A stretch of DNA of 25,700 nt from Candidatus Bathyarchaeota archaeon ex4484_135 (lineage in GTDB: Archaea; Thermoproteota; Bathyarchaeia; EX4484-135), in assembly GCA_002255025.1 (NCBI GenBank), contig NJEJ01000013.1:1-25700 (forward strand). The letters run 5' to 3'. A program made the position numbers and the translations under genes. The notes beneath the pieces were generated by a model. It made no database searches. It saw only the letters and a program-made list of their open reading frames with translations, and was not told the DNA's origin. Positions 7,382 through 14,719 of the stretch are shown here, one piece after another; within the stretch, counting starts at the first letter, position 1, and every line of letters starts with the position of its first letter.

Positions 7382-8188
7382 ATGGCCAACCCACCTAACG
7401 CACCTTTTTTATCATGGATATTATGGGTGACCAGGCTCTCCTTATGCCTGGCCACCCTGATTGCTGCATCCGCGTTCGACCTGACCAGGAGGGAAGTCCC
7501 TGACGTCCTCTGGACCGTGATGGCCCCTCCCATGGCCTTGCTCACGGCCCTCTGGCTCCTCAGGAACCCGGGATACACCCGGCTGGCCCTACTGTCCATC
7601 CTTCTGGCGGCCCTTCTGGCGGCCCTCATCTACTACACGGGCCTGATGGGTGGTGCTGACGCCAAGGCCCTGGTGGTCGTGGCCCTGGCCTGTCCTCTCA
7701 ACGGCCCCTGGACCATCTTGCCCGGGCACCCGTTCACGCCGCTGGCCACTTTCTCGAATGCCCTTTTCCTTTCGGTCCTTATGGCGATTTGCCTGTTCGT
7801 CAGGAACCTGGCCTGGAAGGCGAAAACGGGCCTGCCCTTGTTCGAGGGCCTCCAGGCCCCCCTAGCCGTTAAGGCCCTGGTACTGCTGACGGGCTTCAAG
7901 ATGAGGTCTCAAGAGGTTCTTGAGGGCCGTAAGCACGTTTTCCCGTTGGAGGTGGTACGCAAGGATGGCTCTAGGGAGCTCACCGTTGCCCTTAAGATAG
8001 ATGCCCTCTACGAGAGGCTCGACGAGCTAAGGGAAATCGGCGATTCCGCCCTCCTGCCCGATTACATATGGGTTTCCCCAGGATTGCCCATGATAGTCTT
8101 CATAACAGTTGGCTTCCTCCTTGCCTTCTTCCTCGGGGACCTGCTTTTCTCGGCGATCCTGGCCCTAATCAGGGTCCTCCTGGCCTAG
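7382..8188 (+). CDS. Archaeal prepilin/prearchaellin peptidase (A24 family, FlaK/PibD type)
   Basis: An aspartic membrane protease of this family removes the positively charged leader from type IV pilin-like and archaellin precursors at the cytoplasmic membrane. The two catalytic aspartates are visible. D33 lies in AFDLTRREVPDVLW and D93 in GLMGGADAKAL, the archaeal form of the GxGD motif. Of its 268 residues the first ~150 hold the membrane helices. A soluble-looking insert (about 165-215) with KMRSQEVLEGRKHVFPLEVV follows, then a last membrane segment. The start ATG has AGGAG upstream. No pilin or archaellin gene is in the window. Its TAG stop is shared, through a CTAG palindrome, with the convergent TIM-barrel gene. 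Confidence 0.85.
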   Translation: MANPPNAPFLSWILWVTRLSLCLATLIAASAFDLTRREVPDVLWTVMAPPMALLTALWLLRNPGYTRLALLSILLAALLAALIYYTGLMGGADAKALVVVALACPLNGPWTILPGHPFTPLATFSNALFLSVLMAICLFVRNLAWKAKTGLPLFEGLQAPLAVKALVLLTGFKMRSQEVLEGRKHVFPLEVVRKDGSRELTVALKIDALYERLDELREIGDSALLPDYIWVSPGLPMIVFITVGFLLAFFLGDLLFSAILALIRVLLA

Positions 8189-9069
8189 GAAGGCCAGGGA
8201 AGCTTTTTGCCGAGTTCCCTGAAGGCTTCCTCGACCATCTTCTTCATGAGGATGGAATCCCTGTCCAGGACGGGGCTCTCGCTTATGATCACGGGCCTGA
8301 GGCCCATCTCAGCTATCAGCTCTGCGAAGGGCTTGAAATCTGGCCCGTACCCGGGCTCAGACATGGTGTGGTGCCTGACCTCGCCCTTCGCTGAGAACTC
8401 GACGGGCGTGTAGTGGACGTGCAGGTTGACCATGACCTCCGTGCCCAACCGGCCCTCTATGGCCTCTAGGACGGCCCTGTAGTCCTCCTTGGTCCTTATG
8501 GACCCTCTGCCGTCCCTGGCGTGCAAGTGGGCCCAATCTATCACGGGCCTGCAGCTCTCGACTTCCTCGCAGAGCCTCAGTATCTCCTCCAAGCTGCCAA
8601 GCTGGGTGGGCTTGCCCGTAGTCTCGGGGCCCAGGTAGGGCAGCTTGCCGCTCACGGTGGAGGCCTCGTCCAAGACGGTCCTCAGGGCCCTTATGCAGTC
8701 CTCAAGGGCCCGGGCGGGTTCCTTGCCCTTGTAGAAGCCCGGGTGGAAGACCACTATGTAGGCCCCCATGATGCTGGCGTACTGAAGGCATATAAGCAGC
8801 CTCTTTATGCTCTGGTACAGCTTCTCGCCATCCGCACACAGGTTTATGAAGTAAGAGGCGTGCATGGACAACAGCACGTCATATTTGGATGCTTCTTCTC
8901 GTAGCCTGGCGGCTTCGTTCTCTCTTATCCCCGGCTTGACGCCCCACCTCACGGCCTGGAACTCAAAGGCATCCAGCCCCTCGCTCTTAAGGTATCTCGG
9001 GACCTCGTGAGCCTTCCCCTTGAAGCCCACGGGCTTGCCAGCAGGTCCGAACCTCGGCCTATCCGCCAA
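8185..9069 (-). CDS. Endonuclease IV-like / sugar-phosphate isomerase-like TIM barrel protein
   Basis: The 294-residue protein has the AP-endonuclease-2 TIM barrel fold. Motifs that could bind the metals are LLSMHASYFINL, YIVVFHPGFYKG, LGPETTGK, VIDWAHLHARDG, NLHVHYT and VIISESPVLD, in the usual order of endonuclease IV. In DNA repair such enzymes cleave at abasic sites using three zinc ions, and archaeal members are often annotated deoxyribonuclease IV. A sugar epimerase is the alternative because the fold is shared. The TTG start has GGGAGTGGGAG just upstream. It lies 35 bases after the membrane gene on the same strand and shares its stop palindrome with the prepilin peptidase gene. Confidence 0.8.
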   Translation of the reverse strand: MADRPRFGPAGKPVGFKGKAHEVPRYLKSEGLDAFEFQAVRWGVKPGIRENEAARLREEASKYDVLLSMHASYFINLCADGEKLYQSIKRLLICLQYASIMGAYIVVFHPGFYKGKEPARALEDCIRALRTVLDEASTVSGKLPYLGPETTGKPTQLGSLEEILRLCEEVESCRPVIDWAHLHARDGRGSIRTKEDYRAVLEAIEGRLGTEVMVNLHVHYTPVEFSAKGEVRHHTMSEPGYGPDFKPFAELIAEMGLRPVIISESPVLDRDSILMKKMVEEAFRELGKKLPWPS

Positions 9070-9104
9070 GCTCCCACTCCCTTTAGAACGGCCCCTCGGG
9101 GCCC

Positions 9105-9833
9105 TTAACGTCTCCTCCTAAGCACGGGCGGCCTACGGTACAGCAGGGCCGAGAGGCCCGAGGACCAGGCCACTAAGTTCTGGACAAAGGCATACTTGTA
9201 GAGCGGGTCGGCTTCTCCTAAGGCCTCGGCCAACGACCTCACGGCGTTGTTCATCTTGATAGAGGTCTCAACGAGCTTCTTTATAGCCCCGCTGAGCTTC
9301 TCCACGGCCGTTAGCTTGTCCACCAGGCGTGATAAGCCTGTTATGAACCAGTGGAAGGGTGGGAAGGCCTTCACCAGCGAGCCGGACAGCTCGAAGGCCT
9401 CTAGCCAGTAGAAGGTCAGGAGGGCGAACATGACAGCTATGGAGAGGCCCAGGAGGATGACAGCCGAGCTCCTAAGAGCCGATAGGCCCAGATAACCGAT
9501 TTTCTTGGTCAGCTCGGCCACAACAGAACGTCTACCACCGGTCCTGCGGGCCCTACGTGCCCTTCTGGTCTTGGCGGCCTCCCTGGGTGCTACGAGGAAG
9601 CTCCTGGTCAGGTGGAGCAAGCTGAAGACGAGGACTAGAATGACCAGGAGAGGGATGAAGAAGGTCCAGAGGCCCAGCCTCCAGACCAGATAGACATCCT
9701 CTAGGCCAGCCGACCTGAAGCCATAATGGACTATGGCCAGCTCGACGAGCGAGCCCAAGGCCAAATAGGCCAACACGAGCAGCACGGTCCTGGGCTCCCT
9801 CAGCCTTAGTGGCAGCACCCTGGCGGAGCTCAA
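9105..9833 (-). CDS. Hypothetical membrane protein with Arg-rich cytoplasmic segment
   Basis: I do not recognise this 242-residue protein. Hydrophobic helices are visible at about residues 17-36, 48-74 and 117-142, with a possible short one near the C-terminus (VQNLVAWSSGLSALLY). Between helices 2 and 3 is a very basic stretch, KTRRARRARRTGGRR. The C-terminus ends RRPPVLRRRR. The region at about 150-215 looks helical (LVDKLTAVEKLSGAIKKLVETSIKMNNAVRSLAEAL), perhaps a coiled coil. The TTG start has GAGGGGG upstream. It lies 13 bases after the zinc-ribbon gene, so the three minus-strand genes from 10044 to 8185 are likely one transcript. The arginine clusters would suit contact with nucleic acid or lipid, which is a guess. 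Confidence 0.6.
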   Translation of the reverse strand: MSSARVLPLRLREPRTVLLVLAYLALGSLVELAIVHYGFRSAGLEDVYLVWRLGLWTFFIPLLVILVLVFSLLHLTRSFLVAPREAAKTRRARRARRTGGRRSVVAELTKKIGYLGLSALRSSAVILLGLSIAVMFALLTFYWLEAFELSGSLVKAFPPFHWFITGLSRLVDKLTAVEKLSGAIKKLVETSIKMNNAVRSLAEALGEADPLYKYAFVQNLVAWSSGLSALLYRRPPVLRRRR

Positions 9834-9846
9834 GCCCGAGCCCCCT

Positions 9847-10044
9847 CTACCTCACGTAAGGCGATGGGAACTCGTGCCCGCACCTCGGGCACTTCACCAT
9901 GGAGCACTGGACGAGCGATGGACAGCCCATGCAGGCGAACGTCCTAGCGTAAGATAGGTCGAACCTGAAGCCACACCTCGGGCAGGTAACCAGCCTCTTG
10001 CCGCCCGTCCTCCTGGACCTCCTCGTCTTCCGCCACCCCTCCAT
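9847..10044 (-). CDS. Small zinc-ribbon protein
   Basis: The 65-residue protein has CPRCG at about 21-25, CMGC at 38-41, a single Cys at 47 and CPRCG at 52-56. Seven cysteines are enough for one complete zinc ribbon and a second partial or shared site. The N-terminus is basic (WRKTRRSRRTGGKR). The pattern CPRCGFRFDLSYARTFACMGCP is compact and looks like a real fold, not a chance ORF. Function is unknown; such proteins often bind nucleic acid or act as small partners. The ATG start is only 24 bases from the divergent radB-like start, so their promoters must overlap the opposite coding regions. The membrane gene follows after 13 bases. Confidence 0.7.
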   Translation of the reverse strand: MEGWRKTRRSRRTGGKRLVTCPRCGFRFDLSYARTFACMGCPSLVQCSMVKCPRCGHEFPSPYVR

Positions 10045-10068
10045 CCGTGTCCTTCACGTTCTAAAAGG

Positions 10069-10812
10069 TTGCTCCCGACTTACCCACGGGCGGAAGACTT
10101 GGAGGCCCGGAGAAGGTTAGTAATACCGACTAACTGCACGGCCATAGACGAGCTGTTGGACGGCGGCCTCAGGTCGGGCGAGCTATTGCTCATTTATGGC
10201 GAGGCCGAGACAGGCAAGTCCACGCTGGCCCTCCAGCTGGCCGTGAACTGCTCCCTGATGGGCCATAAGGCCCTCTTCGTGGATTGCGAGGGCACCCTCA
10301 GGGCCGAGAAGGTGTTAGCCATGTCGGGCCACGAGCCGGATGTGCTAGACAGGCTGACCATAGCGAGGCCGTCTAGCTTTGAGGAATTCGGCCAACTCGT
10401 AGATTGCCTGGGCCAGCTCGCAGAGTCAGGGCTGGCCTTAGTGGCCGTAGATACCATGACGACCTTCTACCGGCTCAGGCTATCCGAGGGAGAAAGCCCC
10501 TTCAAGCTCAACCGGGAGCTCGGCTTTCAGGTGGCCTCTTTGGCCGAGGTAGCCCACGAGAAAGGGCTGGCGGTAGTCATGACGAGCCAGGTCAGAGCCA
10601 GGCTCGGCCAAGGGGTCCGAACCAGCGAGGAAGCCTTAGAACCCGTCGCAAACAGGGTCCTGAGGTATTGGGCCGACTTAGTGTTGAGGCTCAAGCTGAC
10701 GGGTAGGCCGGGCCTCAGGATGGCGGTCCTGGAGAAGGGCAGGGACCTTAAAAGGCCGAGGCCGCCTAAGTTCTTCAAGATAAGCGAGGAGGGGATAGTA
10801 GATGCCTTTTGA
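10069..10812 (+). CDS. radB: RadB-like RecA-superfamily ATPase
   Basis: The 247-residue protein has a single RecA core and no N-terminal helix-hairpin-helix domain, which fits the RadA paralogue RadB better than RadA. The order is TNCTAIDELLDGGLRSGELLLIYG, Walker A GEAETGKS at 44-51, FVDCEG, Walker B LALVAVDTMTTF near 125-136, VVMTSQVRARLG, then VLRYWADLVLRLK near the C-terminus. RadB is thought to assist RadA in recombination. A KaiC-like or other RadA paralogue is possible because TACK lineages carry several. The TTG start is the first available but has only a weak SD (AAAAGG). It overlaps carS by 11 bases. Confidence 0.75.
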   Translation: MLPTYPRAEDLEARRRLVIPTNCTAIDELLDGGLRSGELLLIYGEAETGKSTLALQLAVNCSLMGHKALFVDCEGTLRAEKVLAMSGHEPDVLDRLTIARPSSFEEFGQLVDCLGQLAESGLALVAVDTMTTFYRLRLSEGESPFKLNRELGFQVASLAEVAHEKGLAVVMTSQVRARLGQGVRTSEEALEPVANRVLRYWADLVLRLKLTGRPGLRMAVLEKGRDLKRPRPPKFFKISEEGIVDAF

Positions 10813-11317
10813 CCTGTTGGGCGTGATCCAGAGGTCCCTCATCTACATCCTGCCGGCCTACTTCGCCAACGGTGCTCCTGTCCTCTTCGGCGGAGGGCGG
10901 CCAATAGATGGAGGGAAACTCTTCTGGGACGGCAGGCCCATTCTCGGGCCTAGGAAGACCGTGAGGGGCTTCATATCGGGCGTCGTGGTAGGCACCATAA
11001 CGGGCCTCCTCCTGGGCCTCGCGGGCATCGGGGGGCCGCTCCCCGGTGCTGTCTTCCTGGGCTTCCTCATGGGCCTCGGGGCCGTGCTGGGCGATTTGAC
11101 GGGCTCCTTCCTGAAGAGGCGTTTGAACAGGCCTCCTGGGGCACCTGCCCCTCTGCTCGACCAATTAGATTTCGTCTTGGGGGCCCTTTTGCTCTCCCTG
11201 CCCTACAGGCCACCCAGCTTAGACGTGTTGGCCTGTGTGCTCGTCCTGACGCCCGTGATTCACCTGGCCACGAACTTCGGTGCTTACAAGCTGGGCCTGA
11301 AGAAAGAACCCTGGTAG
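10802..11317 (+). CDS. carS: CDP-archaeol synthase
   Basis: CarS transfers a CMP group from CTP to unsaturated archaetidic acid, making CDP-archaeol for archaeal ether phospholipids, at the membrane. The 171-residue length and several membrane helices are typical. Diagnostic blocks are FANGAPVLFGGG, DGRPILGPRKTVRGF, LGAVLGDLTGSFLKRR and PAPLLDQLDFVLGAL, then a last helix with HLATNFGAYKLGLK. The ATG start has GAGGAGGGG about 7 bases ahead, inside radB. The 11-base overlap implies coupled translation, though a RadB-CarS functional link is not obvious. Confidence 0.95.
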   Translation: MPFDLLGVIQRSLIYILPAYFANGAPVLFGGGRPIDGGKLFWDGRPILGPRKTVRGFISGVVVGTITGLLLGLAGIGGPLPGAVFLGFLMGLGAVLGDLTGSFLKRRLNRPPGAPAPLLDQLDFVLGALLLSLPYRPPSLDVLACVLVLTPVIHLATNFGAYKLGLKKEPW

Positions 11318-11385
11318 GCCTGGAGCCCTCCCTGCCTTATCGTCAACCTCTTATGGGCCAGCTGCCATCACCGTGCGGTGGTAAG

Positions 11386-12579
11386 ATGGGAGAGGTCCCG
11401 GGCTTCCTCATAACGGACATAGATGACGAAACGCTCTCCAAGATGGCGAAGGTCGTCGCGAAGTGCATGAACATGCGTAAGGGCGAATCAGCGTGGATAA
11501 GGTCGGGCCTACACACCTGGCGTTTCGCCGAGCACATCAGGTACGAGCTGTTCATGCAGGGCGTGACGTGCGTGGCCACCTTCTCCAGCGATTGGTTCGT
11601 CGAAAAGGCCTACAAGGACGTGCCCAAGGAGTACTTCGCCATGACGCCCAAGGAGGAGAAGGCCCTGGCGGAAGCCGTTGACGCGGTCATAACGATCGAG
11701 CAGCCCTGGGACCCGCTCGTGATGGCTAGGCTGCCCAGGGAGAAGCTGGACGCCCGGACGGCGGGCTTTTACCCGGTCAGGAGGACCATACTCTCCAAGA
11801 AGTGGTGCTACGTGGGCTACCCGAGCGAGCCCATGGCCCGCTCCTTCGGCATACCTTACGATGACCTGAAGAGGCTGATAGTGAACGGCATCCTATACGA
11901 TCAGGAGAAGCTCAGGTCTGATTGCGATAAGGTCGCCAAGGCCCTTAAGGGTGCTGATTGGGTCCACATAAAAGACGAGTTCGGGACCGATTTAGAGCTC
12001 CGCATAACGGGCCGGAGGATAAACAAGGACGACGCCATAATAAGCGATGAAGACGTGGCGATCAGCGATACCGGCTCGAACCTGCCGGCCGGGGAAGTCT
12101 TCATAGCACCGATAGAGACCGAGGGGGAGGGCAAGCTCTACTGCCCGCTCACGAGGGACAGGTTCACGAGGCGTATAATAAGGGGCGTGGAGCTCGTCTT
12201 CAAGGACGGGCATCTCATGTTGGACAAATGCAAGGCGGAGGAGAACGAGGAGGACCTGAAGAAGAGCATAGAGAGCTGCATGAAGATAGATGAGGAAAAG
12301 GTCCGTAAGGGCGAGATACCAGAGCTTAGGACCATAAATGTGGCGGAGCTGGGCATAGGCCTTAACATGTCCATAGACAAGGCCATAGGCTACATTCTCA
12401 CGGACGAGAAGATAGGCGGCTCAGTGCACGTGGCCATAGGTGCCAACAAGACCTACGGTGGCACGAGCGAGTCGACGCTCCACTGGGACTTCGTGACGGC
12501 CCCGAAGGCCACAATTGAGGTCATATACATAGATGGCTCTAGCAAGGTGATCATGGAGGAAGGGAAGCTGACCATATGA
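11386..12579 (+). CDS. M29-family aminopeptidase
   Basis: A cytosolic metallo-aminopeptidase of the thermophilic AmpS/AmpT (M29) family, removing N-terminal residues from peptides with a two-metal site. The expected metal-ligand blocks occur in order in the C-terminal half: NLPAGEVFIAPIE, NVAELGIGLN, IGGSVHVAIGAN and STLHWDFV. The 397-residue length is normal. An in-frame ATG lies 33 bases upstream at 11353. I prefer 11386 because GGTGGT precedes it and the extra residues (MGQLPSPCGGK) do not resemble a family N-terminus. It overlaps the MBL hydrolase gene by ATGA, so the two are co-translated. Confidence 0.88.
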   Translation: MGEVPGFLITDIDDETLSKMAKVVAKCMNMRKGESAWIRSGLHTWRFAEHIRYELFMQGVTCVATFSSDWFVEKAYKDVPKEYFAMTPKEEKALAEAVDAVITIEQPWDPLVMARLPREKLDARTAGFYPVRRTILSKKWCYVGYPSEPMARSFGIPYDDLKRLIVNGILYDQEKLRSDCDKVAKALKGADWVHIKDEFGTDLELRITGRRINKDDAIISDEDVAISDTGSNLPAGEVFIAPIETEGEGKLYCPLTRDRFTRRIIRGVELVFKDGHLMLDKCKAEENEEDLKKSIESCMKIDEEKVRKGEIPELRTINVAELGIGLNMSIDKAIGYILTDEKIGGSVHVAIGANKTYGGTSESTLHWDFVTAPKATIEVIYIDGSSKVIMEEGKLTI

Positions 12580-13247
12580 GCGTGAGGACGGACCGGCTGG
12601 TCCTCGTGCCCTTCATGGTAGGGCCGTTGAGCACGAACTGCTACCTGCTCGCCTGCCCGAGAACAGGCTCCGCCGCCATAATCGACCCAGGGATAGGCTC
12701 CAGCGAAGAGCTCAGCCCTATCCTGAGCGAGGCAAGGCGGCTTGGCCTGAAAATAAAGCTCGTGCTGAACACACATGGCCACCCTGACCACGTGGCCGGC
12801 GACGAGCCCCTCAAGGACCTCACGGGTGCCAAGGTCTTCATCCACGAGCAAGACGCGGGGCTCCTCCGGGAGCCCCCCTGGCGTTGGCTCTGGCCCGGCC
12901 TTAAGCCCCTGGAGCCCGACGGGCTGTTGAAGGATGGCGATGTGATTCGCTTAGGCGAGCTCGAGCTGGCCGTCATCCACACGCCCGGGCACACGAGGGG
13001 GAGCGTCTGCTTCTACTTAGAGCGTGAGGGCATCCTCTTGAGCGGGGACACGCTCTTCGCTGGCTCCATAGGCAGGACGGACCTGCCCGAGTCATCACAC
13101 GAGGACATGATGGCTTCTCTGGTCAAGCTCATGGAGCTGCCCGATGAGGTCCGGGTCTACCCGGGCCACGGCCCTATGACCACCATAGGGCGAGAGAGGC
13201 GTAAGAACCCGTTCGTGAAGATGGCCCTGAGGAAGACTAGGTCCTGA
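12576..13247 (+). CDS. MBL-fold metallo-hydrolase (glyoxalase II-like)
   Basis: The 223-residue protein is a metallo-beta-lactamase-fold hydrolase. The metal-binding motif is NTHGHPDHVAG (THxHxDH), followed by HTPGHTRGSVCFYLE, GILLSGDTLFAGSIGRTDLP with the bridging Asp, and VYPGHGPMTTIG with the last His. This is the arrangement of hydroxyacylglutathione hydrolase-like proteins, but it lacks the long C-terminal substrate domain, so the substrate is unknown. Archaeal relatives may act on other thioesters. The start overlaps the aminopeptidase stop (ATGA). A 166-base gap follows the stop. Confidence 0.9.
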   Translation: MSVRTDRLVLVPFMVGPLSTNCYLLACPRTGSAAIIDPGIGSSEELSPILSEARRLGLKIKLVLNTHGHPDHVAGDEPLKDLTGAKVFIHEQDAGLLREPPWRWLWPGLKPLEPDGLLKDGDVIRLGELELAVIHTPGHTRGSVCFYLEREGILLSGDTLFAGSIGRTDLPESSHEDMMASLVKLMELPDEVRVYPGHGPMTTIGRERRKNPFVKMALRKTRS

Positions 13248-13413
13248 GGACCGGGTCAACCTCCATAGCTACGCCTTTACCCTCTTCTCCAGCTCGTCCC
13301 TCAGGCCCCACAGCTCTCTTCTGTCATTAAAGTATCGTTTTCATTACCAAATTTTCAGCACCCAGAGGCTCTTCATCCTGCCTATTCGCTTGCCTCCGAT
13401 GAACCTGACCTCC
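13248..13413. other. Gene-free gap with AT-rich core and a possible broken small ORF
   Basis: No complete gene is seen in this 166-base convergent gap. It contains a markedly AT-rich patch (about 13325-13362) unlike its surroundings. Its reverse strand has two adjacent open pieces in different frames. One starts at ATG 13427 and reads MEGSKEVRFIGGKRIGR, continuing to KSLWVLKILV. The other reads KRYFNDRRELWGLRDELEK and stops at 13269. Together they look like a roughly 50-residue basic protein interrupted by a frameshift. This is only a possibility; the patch may instead be a terminator region. Confidence 0.3.
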
Positions 13414-13821
13414 TTACTCCCCTCCATTGGACCCAACCGTGCTTCCCTTGCTTATAAGGCCTACCTCGGGCGGGGCGGGAGGGCCAGCGTTCCTCACGGT
13501 CTCTAAGACGGCCCTCAGGATGGCCATGTCGGAGGCGTTCACGACCGGGAGCTGGGCTCCCTTCTCGATTTCTATGACCTTCCGGTACTCCGGGAAGCGG
13601 GCGTAGCAGACGTGGCTTATGTAGAAGACGCCTTCCTCCATCTCACGCTTGAAGGACTCCTCGTACACCTCCACACACATGACGTAGCCGTCCACCCAGA
13701 AGAGTCTGTTCACGCCATAGGTAAGGGCACAGTAGACCAAGTTCCTCAGCTCACGCTCGTCGTAGCCTAAGACGACCACGTGCCTTGTGGGCCTGAGCTC
13801 GACATCTATGTCCGGCCCCAA
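13414..13821 (-). CDS. Hypothetical protein beside xpf
   Basis: I do not recognise this 135-residue soluble protein. The body (RHVVVLGYDERELRNLVYCA, RLFWVDGYVMCVEVYEE, GVFYISHVCYARFPEY) looks like a small alpha/beta domain. The C-terminal 30 residues are low complexity (AGPPAPPEV... GSTVGSNGGE) and probably disordered. The TTG start is supported by GAGGGGAG upstream and by a TATA element at about 13868-13876. Its promoter lies just past the xpf stop, so it is likely transcribed on its own. It has two or three scattered Cys but no zinc motif. Confidence 0.65.
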   Translation of the reverse strand: MGPDIDVELRPTRHVVVLGYDERELRNLVYCALTYGVNRLFWVDGYVMCVEVYEESFKREMEEGVFYISHVCYARFPEYRKVIEIEKGAQLPVVNASDMAILRAVLETVRNAGPPAPPEVGLISKGSTVGSNGGE

Positions 13822-13865
13822 ACGGCTCTCCCCTCGCCTGGCCCGTGGTAAGGGCCCGTGAGCAC

Positions 13866-13877
13866 CGATTTAACCTT
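13866..13877 (-). promoter_or_regulatory. Putative TATA element for the 13821 gene
   Basis: Reading on the minus strand, AAGGTTAAATCGG lies about 50 bases upstream of the TTG codon. A start site about 26 bases downstream would leave a leader of roughly 25 bases containing GAGGGGAG. It is placed just after the xpf stop codon. Confidence 0.45.
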
Positions 13878-13880
13878 GTC

Positions 13881-14582
13881 TCACTCATTCGCCCCATAAG
13901 GCGTGTTTAGGACGGCCCTTACGCGTTCTACTATCTTGGGCCCAAAGCCCCGGAGCTCCCTGGCCCAGGCTTCCACACGCTCGAGGGCCCTCATGGGAGT
14001 CCTGTAGGCCCTTAGGAGCGTTATGGCCTTCTCGCGTCCCACGTTCGGCAGGCTGGCTAAGAAGTAGACCTGTGCCTCGGCCAAGCTCTCGAACTTCTTC
14101 ATCGGGTGGACCTTAGGGCTCCTCCGCTCGGCTAGCTGCTCCTGCTTGCAGGCGGTTATTATGAAGTCCGCACTCTCCTTGTAGTTCATGGTCGGGACGA
14201 CTGCTATGCCGTTCTTCGCCAGGGCGAAGAGGGCACCCCAAACGGAGGCTGGCTTTATCCTGCTGAACTTGTAGATTATGGGCATGTAGCCCTCGAGGAG
14301 CAGTATGGGGCACTCATAGTAATCCTTGAGCTCGAAGACCTGTTCGAAGAGCTGTCTCCTCGTGAGCGTGTAGGCGAAGTCCTTCACGGTCTTGCGTTCT
14401 ATAGCCACCCGGTCCGATATGATGTAATCGCCCCTCGGCAGGGCCTTCACGGCCACCTCGGCCCCCAGCTCCCTCAGCCTGTTCACGAGCTTCTGGGCTG
14501 CTGAGGCCTCCCGGCTGTCCACTATGACCAACAGGACCTGTTCGCCTCTCTCACGCATGTAGGGGATTAAGCTCTCGGACAA
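13881..14582 (-). CDS. xpf: XPF/ERCC4-type structure-specific endonuclease, short form
   Basis: The 233-residue protein is the helicase-less XPF/Mus81 nuclease typical of TACK archaea, which cuts flaps, forks and nicked junctions during repair and replication restart. The nuclease motif GDY (51-53), IERKT (61-65) and D68 matches GDxnERKxxxD. The N-terminal VIVDSRE (19-25) supplies a further acidic residue. Two helix-hairpin-helix motifs follow in the last ~70 residues (ASLPNVGREKAITLL and LRGFGPKIVERVRAVL). Known crenarchaeal enzymes need PCNA and carry a C-terminal PIP box; here the end is VLNTPYGANE, with no clear QxxLxxFF. The TTG start is taken from a TATA-like ACTTAACC about 33 bases upstream. 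Confidence 0.9.
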   Translation of the reverse strand: MSESLIPYMRERGEQVLLVIVDSREASAAQKLVNRLRELGAEVAVKALPRGDYIISDRVAIERKTVKDFAYTLTRRQLFEQVFELKDYYECPILLLEGYMPIIYKFSRIKPASVWGALFALAKNGIAVVPTMNYKESADFIITACKQEQLAERRSPKVHPMKKFESLAEAQVYFLASLPNVGREKAITLLRAYRTPMRALERVEAWARELRGFGPKIVERVRAVLNTPYGANE

Positions 14583-14630
14583 GGCCGCTCGGGAAAAGGT
14601 CCCTTGGGCCTCAGGTTAAGTGTTGCTGGC

Positions 14631-14643
14631 GAAGGCTAAATAG
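14631..14643 (+). promoter_or_regulatory. Putative BRE/TATA for the C/D sRNA and ABC transcript
   Basis: GAAGG followed by CTAAATAG (TATA centre about 14639) predicts a transcription start near 14665, which is the first base of the terminal stem of the predicted C/D sRNA. This agreement supports both calls. No other promoter-like sequence is seen between here and the ABC ATPase start. Confidence 0.55.
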
Positions 14644-14663
14644 GACCGGGGGTAGGGTGGAAG

Positions 14664-14719
14664 TGGCCGTGATGAACAATTCCGGGCGGACCTATGACGC
14701 CGACGGGCGGTCTGAGCCA
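14664..14719 (+). ncRNA. Predicted box C/D sRNA guiding 16S rRNA 2'-O-methylation (C1402 equivalent)
   Basis: Box C is GTGATGA at 14669-14675 and box D is CTGA at 14712-14715. Internal boxes are D' CGGA (14687-14690) and C' ATGACGC (14694-14700). Both guide spacers are 11 bases. Flanking TGGC (14664-14667) and GCCA (14716-14719) can form the terminal stem. The D guide CGACGGGCGGT (14701-14711) is complementary over 11 bases to the universally conserved 16S segment ACCGCCCGUCG in helix 44. By the box D+5 rule, G14707 pairs with the nucleotide equivalent to E. coli C1402. The D' guide ACAATTCCGGG has no target I recognise. The RNA would work with L7Ae, Nop5 and fibrillarin. D' and C' are imperfect, as is common. 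Its 3' end runs into the start codon of the following gene. Confidence 0.8.
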
